A DNA stretch of 64,000 nucleotides from contig JASBSU010000008.1 of the NCBI GenBank assembly GCA_030148725.1, forward strand, positions 47,371-111,370. The letters run 5' to 3'. Both the position numbers and the translations under genes were made by a program. The notes beneath the pieces were generated by a model, which did not search any database, was not told the origin of the DNA, and saw nothing but the letters and a program-made list of their open reading frames with translations. Position 1 is the first letter of the stretch. Each line of letters begins with the position of its first letter. Of the stretch, positions 1 through 8,852 are shown in pieces. Source of the stretch: Hyphomicrobium sp. (lineage in GTDB: Bacteria; Pseudomonadota; Alphaproteobacteria; Rhizobiales; Hyphomicrobiaceae).

Positions 1-1
1 G

Positions 2-2680
2 GACATCGTCGCGCCCTACGCGCAGGCGCTGCGCATCATGGTCAAGAACTCGATGCTGTGGGTGATGTTCCTCGCCTGCATGTCGACGTCGGTGTTCTTC
101 TCCTTCGACAGCCGCTTCAACGTCGTGTTCCCCAAGGATCAGCGCGAGCGCGTTGCGGAGCTGCGTGCGACCAACCAGGTTTCGGCCATCATCGCCGACA
201 TCGGCGCGACCATCGCCAATCAGGAGCAGGAGCAGACCTCGGCGCTGTTCCAGAGCGAAGGCTGGCATGCCTATGAAGCACAGCTCGATCGGCTCGCCGC
301 GGCGGCGCAGGGTTCGACGGGCGAGATCGAGAAATACTTCAACGACCAGATCGAGGCGCGCAACCGCTCCATCAAGGAGCAGCAGGAGCGCATCACCACG
401 GCGCAGAGCGGACAGGCCGGCATCGCCGGCAAGAAGACATCGCTCACGGACGAGCTAGCGCGCCTCGAAGGCGACCGTGCGACGCTTGCGGCAGACTATG
501 CCGCAACGAAGACCGAACTCGATGCGCGGTCCAAAGCAATCGACGCCAAACGCGTCGAAGCCATGGCGGAAGGCCAGGGCGTCGAAGGCACGCTGAAGGA
601 AGGCCGCGGGCCGGTCTATCGCCAGCTCATGGGCGACCTCAGCAAGATGCAGGCGGCGTTCAAAATTCAGGACGACCGCGTCAAGGACGCCAAGAAGCGG
701 CTCGATACGGCGGAGACGCGCATCTCGCAGATCAAGCGAGAGTTGGCGTCGATCGACGGCGAGCTCGCCAAGTACAAGGGCGAGGAGGAGACTGCCGCCC
801 AGCGCATTAAGATGACGCAGGACAACGGTGCCGGCGAGGATCAGAGCCAGCGGGTGGATCCGGGCCGCGTGCTCCCGGCGTTCGAGACAGCACGCGCCGA
901 ATTCCGGCAGGCCCCCTCCGCGGAGCGCTTGGCAGAAGTGCAGCAGCGCTGCTCGCAGCTCTATAGCGCCATGTACTCGGCCGACGTTACGAAGCCGAAA
1001 GTCTCGGGCATCGACTGCGATCCCAAGCAGGCGAGCGAAGCCGCGTCGACGCTGTTCACGCTGCAGGCGGGCACGAAGACGTTCAACGCCAACTGCGTCG
1101 GCGGCGACAAGCTTGCAGCGCATCGCTCCACCGACGCGCTGTTCGGCTTTGCTGTGAAATGCCTTTCGGACAGTGGCCTGCCGAGCAAGCAGACGGACGA
1201 GCTTCGCACGACGATCAGCTTTGCGGAGATGAACCGCGACGACAAGGCTCACCGCTTCGTCGTGTCGTGGAACGCATTCCAGGACGGCAACCGTCTCGCA
1301 TATCTGGCGCTGGCCATTGCCATCGGCATCGACAGCCTGATCTTCATGACGGGTCTGTTCGGCGCCAATGCCGTGCGCTCGCCGCTGGCTGACGTTCCTT
1401 CGCCGAAGGGCCGCAACTCGCAGCAGCTGGAAGCCATCGTCGAGAACGCGCTGCTTCCCGATACGTTTGAAAATGCGCGGGCAACGCTGAACGCGATGCG
1501 ACCGATCACCAATGCATCGGGATTCATGGCGGAGGTGCGTCCGGAGATGCTCGACCCGCATTCGGGGCAACGTGTGCTTGGCGTTCTCAACGCCGGGGCA
1601 ACGATCAATGCCGTGGAGTACGACGAGAGCCGTGGGCGCTATCTCGTACGCGCCGAGCTGTTCGAGTTCCTGTCGATCGTCGCCAAACGCGCCTTCGAAG
1701 CGGACAAGGCGAACGTCGATCTCGCGGAGCTGGAGAAGATCGTCGGCGTGGCGCTACTGCCGAACATCAACGAGAACGCCGAGACGGTGCTGCACTACAT
1801 GCACCCGATCGACGAGGATCGCGGCTTCACGGCCGAGATCAATCTCGCGGAGGTGATCGACGAGCATCGCCGCACGGTGCGCTCGACGCTGAACGCCGGC
1901 GCGACGCTCGGCCGGGTGCAGCGGCGCGGCAAGAACGCCGACGAGTTCTGGATCCATCGCGACCTCTATAAGACCCTGGCGCGCATCCGTGCGCGCACGC
2001 TGATGACCGACTACGCAGCACCGCGCATCGCAAGCGCGCGGCCGGCAAGTGTGACGGCGCTCAAGGCCGAAAACCGGCCGACGCTGGCGATCGGCCACGC
2101 GGGTGCGGCGAGCGAGGACACGACCACGGAGATCCGCAACGGCTTCATCGGCCAGTTGCTCGCCGCTCTGAACCTCAAGATGGAGGCGTGGGAGCGCGTG
2201 TCTGGCAATGCGCACATGGCGGCGATCGCCGCCAATGACGCATTCAACCGCGCGCGTCGCTCGAATGCCTCCCTGGACGCCATGCTGCGCAAGCGGGATG
2301 ACGAGGCGCGGCTGGCCTTCGACGAAGCCTACTCGCTGATCAAGAATACGCTGCCGCCGCATTCCAGCTGGGACAAGCAGATGCTGGATGACTCCTACCA
2401 GGAGCTCGACCAGCATTGGCCGGTTCTGATGCTGCTGCCGAACGGACCTTACGAGCTGGTGCTGCGCGAGATCGTCGAGAGCCTGGAAGCCGATGCCGGT
2501 GCAGGGCGACTTTCGAGCGATCAGCAGACGCTGTTCGACATCAGCCGCGCGCTGGTCGAGGCGTTCCAGGCGAACTCGCGTGCCGACGAAGCGGCTTGGA
2601 GGCGACTTGGCAACAGCATCGCTGCCGCTCAGCACGTCGAAGCGCGTGCCTCCTCGTCGCCGGGATCGATGCTGCAGTAA
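2..2680 (+). CDS. Membrane-anchored coiled-coil protein with duplicated domain (5' partial)
   Basis: The frame is open from base 2, and the first in-frame ATG (38) lies inside what looks like continuous protein, so the true start is probably outside the window. Counting from that ATG: a hydrophobic segment at about residues 5-22, a long charged region rich in E, K, Q and R to about residue 270 that looks like coiled coil, a second membrane segment near 418-445, then two similar copies of a roughly 90-residue unit (about 462-550 and 562-655) sharing ALLP, a Met-Pro-Ile turn and LNAGAT. The C-terminal 200 residues look helical. Two membrane segments would place the long middle region on one side of the membrane and the repeats on the other. 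I do not recognise the family. A strong terminator follows. Confidence 0.8.
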   Translation, partial: DIVAPYAQALRIMVKNSMLWVMFLACMSTSVFFSFDSRFNVVFPKDQRERVAELRATNQVSAIIADIGATIANQEQEQTSALFQSEGWHAYEAQLDRLAAAAQGSTGEIEKYFNDQIEARNRSIKEQQERITTAQSGQAGIAGKKTSLTDELARLEGDRATLAADYAATKTELDARSKAIDAKRVEAMAEGQGVEGTLKEGRGPVYRQLMGDLSKMQAAFKIQDDRVKDAKKRLDTAETRISQIKRELASIDGELAKYKGEEETAAQRIKMTQDNGAGEDQSQRVDPGRVLPAFETARAEFRQAPSAERLAEVQQRCSQLYSAMYSADVTKPKVSGIDCDPKQASEAASTLFTLQAGTKTFNANCVGGDKLAAHRSTDALFGFAVKCLSDSGLPSKQTDELRTTISFAEMNRDDKAHRFVVSWNAFQDGNRLAYLALAIAIGIDSLIFMTGLFGANAVRSPLADVPSPKGRNSQQLEAIVENALLPDTFENARATLNAMRPITNASGFMAEVRPEMLDPHSGQRVLGVLNAGATINAVEYDESRGRYLVRAELFEFLSIVAKRAFEADKANVDLAELEKIVGVALLPNINENAETVLHYMHPIDEDRGFTAEINLAEVIDEHRRTVRSTLNAGATLGRVQRRGKNADEFWIHRDLYKTLARIRARTLMTDYAAPRIASARPASVTALKAENRPTLAIGHAGAASEDTTTEIRNGFIGQLLAALNLKMEAWERVSGNAHMAAIAANDAFNRARRSNASLDAMLRKRDDEARLAFDEAYSLIKNTLPPHSSWDKQMLDDSYQELDQHWPVLMLLPNGPYELVLREIVESLEADAGAGRLSSDQQTLFDISRALVEAFQANSRADEAAWRRLGNSIAAAQHVEARASSSPGSMLQ

Positions 2681-2704
2681 CCGACGAAGCCGAGCCAATC
2701 ATCG

Positions 2705-2750
2705 AACGCCCCGCGTTGCCAGCCAGCAACGCGGGGCGTTTCTCATTTTT
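2705..2750 (+). terminator. Rho-independent terminator
   Basis: A perfect 15-bp inverted repeat (2705-2719 with 2726-2740) has a 6-nt loop and is followed by TTCTCATTTTT. It lies 25 nt after the stop of the coiled-coil gene and separates it from the VWA gene. Confidence 0.9.
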
Positions 2751-2852
2751 CAGCCATTGCGCCGACGCCGTTTCGCCATCGACCGCTCCCGCTTCCGCCG
2801 CGCACCGCCCTTAGGTTGCTCCGACATTTGAATGACCAAGGAGATATTTGCG

Positions 2853-4205
2853 ATGTCGGTGATGATGCGATGCGCGGTGCTCGCCGTTGCGCTCGGCGCT
2901 TCTCTTTCTCCCCTGTCGGCAGCAGAGCTGAGGCTCGATGCCGATCTCGGACAGAATGTTCTGACGGCCGGAAAGAACGGCACCGTCTACCTGCGGCTCA
3001 GCCTCAAAAGCCTCGGCGCTGAAAAACGCGCACGGCGGACGCCCATCAACGCGGCCATCGTCATCGACCGTTCGGGCTCGATGGACGGGGACCGCATCGA
3101 GGCCGCCAAGGAAGGGGCGCGGGTGGCGCTGAAGCGGCTCGCCTCCGACGACACGATTTCACTCATCGCCTACAACCACGGCGTAGAGGTGCTCAGTGCC
3201 GCCGCGCCATTGCGCAATTCCCAGGAGCGGCTGATCAAGGCCATCGATGCCTTGCGTGCCGACGGAACGACGGCGCTCTATGCGGGCGTGAAAGAAGGCG
3301 GCAAGCAGGTCGAGAAGTATCTCGCGGACAACGCGGTCAACCGCGTGGTGCTGCTTTCCGATGGGCTCGCCAACGTCGGTCCATCGTCGCCGGGCGATCT
3401 GGCAGAACTGGGACGCGCCATCGCGTCCAAAGGCATATCGGTTTCGACCATCGGCCTCGGTCTCGACTACAACGAAGACCTGATGCAGCGTCTCGCTGCA
3501 GCGTCGGACGGCAACCATGTCTTCGTCGAGCGGCCGAGCGACCTTGCCGAGATCTTCGACCGGGAGTTCGGCGACGCGCTGTCGGTTTCGGCGCGTGACA
3601 TCACCATCATCATCGAATGCAAGACCGGGTTCACACCCAAGCGCATTCTCGGTCGGGATGGCACGATCGCGGGCGACAAGATCACTCTGAAGCTCAACCA
3701 GCTGCAGGCGGACAACGAACGCTACATCGTCGTTGAACTCGACGCGGCGGATGCGCATGGCGAAGGCGCCGCGGACGTTGCCGACGTGCGCGTCACCTAT
3801 ACCGACCTCGACAGCAATAAATCGGCGGAGGCGCAGGCAAAGCCGACGGTACGGTTTTCGAGCAGCGTGAAGGAGGTCGACGACAGCCTCAACAAGTCGG
3901 TGATGAGCCAGGTGACGGAACAGATCGCGACCGAGCAGAGCGAGAAGGCCGTCGATCTGCGCGACAAGGGCGACATCGCCGGGGCGCGCAAGGTGCTGGA
4001 GGACAACGTGCTCTACCTGAAGAAGTCGCGCGATACCTATGCGTCAGGCTCGGCGCCGGCTGCTCCAAAATCCGTAGGCGCCCTCTCCGAGCTGGAGAAG
4101 CAAAACGAGGAAGCCGCAAACAGCCTCGACGCCGGGGCATGGGAGCGCACTCGGAAGATCATGCGCCACGACCAGCACAAGGCGAAGGTGCAGCAGAGTT
4201 ATTGA
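2853..4205 (+). CDS. Secreted von Willebrand factor A domain protein
   Basis: Start chosen at 2853 because AAGGAG (2838-2843) lies 9 nt upstream; an in-frame ATG at 2832 lies before that site. The 450-residue protein begins with a signal peptide ending near SPLSA-AE, so it should be exported. A VWA domain follows, with an intact MIDAS metal site (DRSGSMD, D72 onward), a TTALY segment and a later SDG motif. Such proteins bind metal and a protein ligand; many similar ones sit in the periplasm. The C-terminal third is charged and helical (EQIATEQSEKAV region). The partner is unknown and the neighbours do not help, since it stands alone between two terminator-like hairpins. Confidence 0.88.
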   Translation: MSVMMRCAVLAVALGASLSPLSAAELRLDADLGQNVLTAGKNGTVYLRLSLKSLGAEKRARRTPINAAIVIDRSGSMDGDRIEAAKEGARVALKRLASDDTISLIAYNHGVEVLSAAAPLRNSQERLIKAIDALRADGTTALYAGVKEGGKQVEKYLADNAVNRVVLLSDGLANVGPSSPGDLAELGRAIASKGISVSTIGLGLDYNEDLMQRLAAASDGNHVFVERPSDLAEIFDREFGDALSVSARDITIIIECKTGFTPKRILGRDGTIAGDKITLKLNQLQADNERYIVVELDAADAHGEGAADVADVRVTYTDLDSNKSAEAQAKPTVRFSSSVKEVDDSLNKSVMSQVTEQIATEQSEKAVDLRDKGDIAGARKVLEDNVLYLKKSRDTYASGSAPAAPKSVGALSELEKQNEEAANSLDAGAWERTRKIMRHDQHKAKVQQSY

Positions 4206-4295
4206 TTGGTGACACGAGCTGAGGGCGCCGTTGTTAGCCGCGGGCCTAGCGCGAGTGGATGGCCGCGCCTAAGGCGCGGGCGCCCTTGGCGCCTG

Positions 4296-4320
4296 AGCAT
4301 GGCGGCAAAGCTGCCATGCT
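4296..4320. terminator. Hairpin between convergent genes
   Basis: AGCATGGC pairs with GCCATGCT around a short spacer, between the stops of the VWA gene (plus) and the FAH-family gene (minus). A second small GC hairpin (GGCGC/GCGCC) lies at about 4279-4293. No clear T tract, so this is a possible bidirectional terminator only. Confidence 0.45.
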
Positions 4321-4332
4321 GAGTGGATACGC

Positions 4333-5181
4333 CTAAAGCTGGAAGGGGACGACCTTGGAGCGCTGCTCGCCGAGCCCTTCGACACGCAGGACCAGCTCGT
4401 CACCGGCCTTCAGATATTCCGGCGGCTTCTTCGCGGAGCCGACGCCGGGCGGCGTGCCGGTGGTCACCACATCACCCGGCTCCAGGATCATGAACTGGGT
4501 GATGTAGGAGAGCAGGAACGGGATCGAGAAGATCATCGTGGACGTCGAGCCGGTCTGCTTGCGGTCACCGTTCACATCGAGCGACATGGCGAGGTTATGG
4601 ACGTCGGCAATCTCGTCCGGAGTGGCGAGGAACGGTCCCAAGGGACCGAAGTTCTCCGCCGACTTGCCCTTCACCCACTGACCGGCGCGCTTGACCTGAA
4701 ACTTGCGCTCGGAGACGTCGTTGCAGAGACAGAAGCCGGCGATGTGCGCCATGGCATCCTTCTCCTCGACGTAGCGAGCACGCGTGCCGACGACGAAGGC
4801 GATCTCGACCTCCCAGTCCATGTGGCGGGAGTCTTTCGGGTACATGATGTCGTCGTTGGGGCCGCAGATGCAGGTCGGCGCCTTGTTGAACAGGATCGGC
4901 TCGGCCGGGATCTCCTGGTTCGTCTCCTTCGCGTGGTCGGCGTAGTTGAGGCCGATGGCGATGAAGTTGCGCGTACCAGCCACTGGCGCGCCAAGCCGTG
5001 AGCCGGCAGGGGCGAGCGGCAGGCTCGCGGGATCAATGGCGCGCAGCTTGTCGAGGACAGCCGGGGCTAAGTTCGCGCCGACGAAATCGGAAACGTGGGC
5101 AGATAGGTCGCGGATGTTGCCCTGACTGTCGAGAAGGCCCGGCTTTTCGGAGCCCGGTTGGCCAAAACGCACAAGCTTCAT
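4333..5181 (-). CDS. Fumarylacetoacetate hydrolase family protein
   Basis: A 282-residue protein of the FAH superfamily, whose members cleave or isomerise C-C bonds in 2-oxo or enol acids using Mg or Mn. Family marks: the RNFIAIGLNY segment, the acidic metal-binding pattern DWEVE (about 122-126), the later CNDVSER, and the C-terminal TGTPPGVG loop before the last strands. The length fits bacterial single-domain members annotated as 2-hydroxyhepta-2,4-diene-1,7-dioate isomerase or ureidoglycolate lyase, but substrate cannot be read from sequence. It lies 101 bp downstream of the FAD/GcvT fusion gene on the same strand and may be the last gene of that transcript. Confidence 0.88.
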   Translation of the reverse strand: MKLVRFGQPGSEKPGLLDSQGNIRDLSAHVSDFVGANLAPAVLDKLRAIDPASLPLAPAGSRLGAPVAGTRNFIAIGLNYADHAKETNQEIPAEPILFNKAPTCICGPNDDIMYPKDSRHMDWEVEIAFVVGTRARYVEEKDAMAHIAGFCLCNDVSERKFQVKRAGQWVKGKSAENFGPLGPFLATPDEIADVHNLAMSLDVNGDRKQTGSTSTMIFSIPFLLSYITQFMILEPGDVVTTGTPPGVGSAKKPPEYLKAGDELVLRVEGLGEQRSKVVPFQL

Positions 5182-5282
5182 GTGTCGGCGCTCATTGGTG
5201 GCTGAAGGACGAAGGCGAGTAGGGGCTACTCGCTATCGCACTCTGCCGCCGGCGGCAACTTGATCGCTTGCGAACGTGCCCG

Positions 5283-7730
5283 TCAGGCCCTGATGCGCGC
5301 TCCCGTCGGGTCGTAGAGCGGATCGAGGAAAACCGCGGCCGGCACGCGCTCGGTCGCGACTTCCAGCTCGTAGGTGCCCGAGAGCACGTCGTCTCGGTCG
5401 ACGCCATCAGGGTTGCGGACGTAGCCGTAGCCGATGGAGCGGCCGACCGTATAACCAAAGCCGCCGCTCGCCAGCCAGCCGACGCGCTTGCCGTCACGGT
5501 AGATCGTCTCGCGGCCGAGCAGGACGACGGAGGGATCGGTGGTGAAACCGGCGAGCAGACGGGGCAGCGGCTTTGCGGCTTGCGCCTCGAGTGCCTCGCG
5601 GCCGAGGAAAGGCTGGCTCGTCTTGAGCTTGGCTGCCCAGCCGAGGCCGGCAACCAAGGGCGAATGGTCGGGGCCGATCTCGGAGCCCCAGGCGCGATAG
5701 CCTTTTTCGAGGCGCAGGGATTCGATGGCGCGATACCCGGCGTTGGCGATGCCATGCCCGGCGCCGGCCTTCATGATCGCCTCGTAGACGGTGACGGCAA
5801 ACTCGACCGGTATGTGCAGCTCCCAGCCGAGCTCACCAACGTACGTGACGCGCAGGGCGAGCACGGGCGCGCCGGCAAGACAGATGCGCTTGGCACGGGC
5901 AAAGGGAAACGCGGCGTTCGAGAGATCATCATCGGTCAGCGTCTGCAGAACATCGCGCGCGCGCGGGCCCATGACGGAGAGGACCGAATAGGCCGGTGTG
6001 ACATCGATGAGCTGAGCGTTGGCGCCGGCAGGTATCGCGCGCGAGATCCAGTCGAAATCGTGCGTCGCAAAGCCGGTGCCGGTGACGATGTAATAGTCGT
6101 GCTCGGCGACGCGGGCGACGGTCAGGTCGCACTCGATGCCGCCGCGGGCGTTGAGCATCTGAGTGTATGTGAGATGCCCCACGGGCCGCGAAACATCGCC
6201 GGCGGCAATGAAAGACAACGTCTTCTCGGCGTCGGGACCGGTGAGGCGGAATTTCGCGAAAGACGTCTGATCGAACACGGCGACACGCTCGCGGCATGCC
6301 TGATGCTCGCGGCCGACCGCGTCGAACCAGTTTTGACGGCCGTAGCTGTAGCGGTCCTCTGGCGTCTCACCGGCTGCCAGATCGGCGAACCAGTTGGGGC
6401 GCTCCCAGCCGAGCTTTTCGCCGAACACGGCGCCCTGCGAGAGCAGGCGATCATATAGCGGGGAACGGCGGAGTGGGCGCCCTGAGTGGTATTCCTCGAA
6501 CGGCCAGGCCATGGCGTAGTGCTTGGCGTAGGCTTCGAGGGTGCGCGTGCGCACCCAGTTGGTATCGAGGTGGTTGCGTCCAAAACGGCGGATGTCGACC
6601 GGCCACAAGTCGAAGGGAGGCGAGCCTTTTGCGACCCATTCGGCGAGTGCCATGCCGGCGCCGCCGCCGGCGGCGATGCCAAAGGCGTTGAAGCCGGCGC
6701 CGACATAGATACCGCGCACCTCGGGCGACTCGCCGAGAATGAAGTTGCCGTCCGGTGTGAAGCTCTCAGGGCCGTTGAGGAACTGCTTGATGCCAGCGTT
6801 CTCCATCGCGGGGACGCGTCCGGCGGCCAGCTCCAGCAACGGCTCGAAGTGCGCGAGATCGTTTTCGAGAAGCTGGAACTCGAAATCGCTCGGCAGGCCA
6901 TCGACCGCCCACGGGATCGGGTTCGGCTCGTAGCCGCCCATGACGAGGCCGCCCACTTCCTCCTTCCAGTAGGTGAGGCGATCGGGATCGCGCAGGGTGG
7001 GGAGATTGGGCGTCACGCCGTCGATGCGGTCGGTGATGAGATACTGATGCTGCACCGATACGAGCGGGATGTTCACTCCAGCCATGCGACCAAGCTCTCG
7101 TGACCATTGGCCGGCGCAGATCACGAGCTTGTCGCAGGCAACGCGGCCGCTGGTCGTCAGCACGGCGCGCACGCGACCACCTTCAACCTCGATGCCGGTG
7201 ACGCCGACGCCTTCGGCAATCGTGACGCCGCCCATGCGCGCGCCCTTGGCGAGCGACATGGCGATGTCCGACGGCGATGCCTGCCCGTCGGAGGGAAGGA
7301 ACGCTGCGCCGACGACGTCGTCGACCTGCATCAGCGGCCACAGCTCCTTGGCTTCGGCGGGCGTCAGGAGGTGCATCTCGAGGCCGAACGAGGTGGCGGT
7401 CGTCGCCTGCCGCTTCACCTCGGTCCACCGCTCCTCGTTGCAGGCGAGGCGCAAGCCGCCGTTGCGCTTCCATCCCGTGGCAAGCCCGGTTTCGGTTTCG
7501 AGCTTGCCGTAAAGCTCCACCGAGTAGCCGAGAAGCTGTGTGATGCCGGCGCTGGTGCGCAACTGACCGACGAGGCCGGCGGCGTGCCAGGTGGAACCGG
7601 ACGTCAGCTTACCGCGCTCCAAGAGCAGAACGTCGGTCATGCCAAGCTTGCCGAGGTGATAGGCGACAGAACAGCCGACGATGCCGCCGCCGATGATGAC
7701 GACTTTGGCAGAGGATGGCACGTCAGTCAT
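5283..7730 (-). CDS. FAD-dependent oxidoreductase/aminomethyltransferase fusion (dimethylglycine or sarcosine dehydrogenase-like)
   Basis: Start at 7730 (MTDVPSSAK): a GGAG motif lies just upstream and the start falls 2 bp after the stop of the preceding gene; longer in-frame starts run into that gene. The 815-residue protein has an N-terminal DAO-type FAD domain (GGGIVG near residue 12; a GSTWHAAG segment where family members attach FAD covalently to His), then a middle linker domain and a C-terminal GcvT folate-binding fold (GELGWELHIP, GLGWAAKL). Enzymes with this layout oxidatively demethylate dimethylglycine or sarcosine and pass the one-carbon unit to tetrahydrofolate. Substrate is inferred, not shown. 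The adjacent choline-kinase-like gene fits methylated-amine metabolism. Confidence 0.87.
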   Translation of the reverse strand: MTDVPSSAKVVIIGGGIVGCSVAYHLGKLGMTDVLLLERGKLTSGSTWHAAGLVGQLRTSAGITQLLGYSVELYGKLETETGLATGWKRNGGLRLACNEERWTEVKRQATTATSFGLEMHLLTPAEAKELWPLMQVDDVVGAAFLPSDGQASPSDIAMSLAKGARMGGVTIAEGVGVTGIEVEGGRVRAVLTTSGRVACDKLVICAGQWSRELGRMAGVNIPLVSVQHQYLITDRIDGVTPNLPTLRDPDRLTYWKEEVGGLVMGGYEPNPIPWAVDGLPSDFEFQLLENDLAHFEPLLELAAGRVPAMENAGIKQFLNGPESFTPDGNFILGESPEVRGIYVGAGFNAFGIAAGGGAGMALAEWVAKGSPPFDLWPVDIRRFGRNHLDTNWVRTRTLEAYAKHYAMAWPFEEYHSGRPLRRSPLYDRLLSQGAVFGEKLGWERPNWFADLAAGETPEDRYSYGRQNWFDAVGREHQACRERVAVFDQTSFAKFRLTGPDAEKTLSFIAAGDVSRPVGHLTYTQMLNARGGIECDLTVARVAEHDYYIVTGTGFATHDFDWISRAIPAGANAQLIDVTPAYSVLSVMGPRARDVLQTLTDDDLSNAAFPFARAKRICLAGAPVLALRVTYVGELGWELHIPVEFAVTVYEAIMKAGAGHGIANAGYRAIESLRLEKGYRAWGSEIGPDHSPLVAGLGWAAKLKTSQPFLGREALEAQAAKPLPRLLAGFTTDPSVVLLGRETIYRDGKRVGWLASGGFGYTVGRSIGYGYVRNPDGVDRDDVLSGTYELEVATERVPAAVFLDPLYDPTGARIRA

Positions 7731-7732
7731 GA

Positions 7733-8626
7733 TTACTCCGGGGCGTTGAAGGCATTGTAGGCCGCCTCGAAGCGGCGCAGGTTCTCGGCGGTGTAGGCGC
7801 CATAGTCGAAGTCGACGTCGGAATGGATTTCCGACACCATGCTCCACATCGTCTCGCGCAGCAGCGAAGCTGCGGTCATCGCGGCGGCGCGGCGACGCAG
7901 GTCATCGTCCACCGGTTTTCCGAAGTAGAGCGCGAGCAGCTCGTCGGTTGCTGCCGGCGTCAGCTCGCTGTTGGAAGCGAGGCCGCCGAGGTCGAACAGC
8001 GGCGAATTGAAGCCCGCGTAATCCCAATCGACGAGCCATAGCCGACGGCCATCATCCATGAAGTTGGCGGCCAGCAGGTCGTTATGACCGAACGCCACGT
8101 CGATTGGGCCGACAGCGCGTTCCAATGCTTCGGCGCGTTGCAGGAGATCAGGAACGATCGGGAGGTGGCGGCTATGGCCGGCCTGCAGCGTGTGCGCGTA
8201 GTCCCGCACCACGTGAAACACCCAGAACATGAAGCCGGGGCCACGCAGGTGCTTTGGTATTTCCTGATGGCAAAGGCGGAGCAGGTCCACCATGCGTGGC
8301 AGGTTGGCGGGATCGCGGACATCTTCGGGCGTGAAGGTGCGGCCGTCGATGAAGTCGAGGACGAGAACTCCCGGCTCTGAATAGGCCACGCGTGGGCTGA
8401 CGCCCGCCAGGTACGCGGCGCGGCTTGCAGCAAGCTCGTTGGCGCGCACGATGCCGTGCACGGGGATGTCGGCGCCGACGCGGACGACATAGCGCTGCCC
8501 GCGGTCCAGAACCGCGAAGTTGTGATTGGTGATGCCGCCCTTCAAAGGCTCGGGGTCGACGCGGCCGAACCATATCGGCAGAGCGGCAACGCGGGCTGCC
8601 TTGTCGGCTGCGGTCTCGGCGCTCAT
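7733..8626 (-). CDS. Choline/ethanolamine kinase-like phosphotransferase (APH fold)
   Basis: A 297-residue protein starting at 8626 (MSAETAAD); the frame continues upstream but that extension is Arg-rich and not family-like. It carries the aminoglycoside-phosphotransferase/choline-kinase fold: GGITNHNF nucleotide loop, RYVVRVG with the conserved strand Arg, catalytic FGHNDLLAAN (Asp near residue 181) and metal-binding VDWDYAG. HNDLLAANF followed by a WDY motif resembles choline/ethanolamine kinases and bacterial LicA-type proteins more than antibiotic kinases. It is the first gene of a probable three-gene minus-strand unit with the FAD/GcvT fusion (2 bp gap) and the FAH-family gene. Confidence 0.85.
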   Translation of the reverse strand: MSAETAADKAARVAALPIWFGRVDPEPLKGGITNHNFAVLDRGQRYVVRVGADIPVHGIVRANELAASRAAYLAGVSPRVAYSEPGVLVLDFIDGRTFTPEDVRDPANLPRMVDLLRLCHQEIPKHLRGPGFMFWVFHVVRDYAHTLQAGHSRHLPIVPDLLQRAEALERAVGPIDVAFGHNDLLAANFMDDGRRLWLVDWDYAGFNSPLFDLGGLASNSELTPAATDELLALYFGKPVDDDLRRRAAAMTAASLLRETMWSMVSEIHSDVDFDYGAYTAENLRRFEAAYNAFNAPE

Positions 8627-8852
8627 GCGGTCGCCCCATTGCGCACGACACGATCGATCCTGAGCCGGAGATCGCGCGAAAAGAGAGCGCGTTCGTCGCT
8701 GCCGTGCATCGCGGAGCCCCACCCCGGATGACGCGCCGCCGCGCCATCGTCATCCAGCAGTCTATTGGCGTCGGCCGCCAACATGCAATGGCAGGAAAAC
8801 TTCTTGCCGTGCAGCGGACTGCCGCAGCGCGACTGACGGTGGGGGGTGGTAA

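Noticed and set aside
455..1570. Minus-strand frame of 371 codons inside the coiled-coil gene
   Set aside because: Arg/His/Leu composition typical of a shadow frame; no start context.
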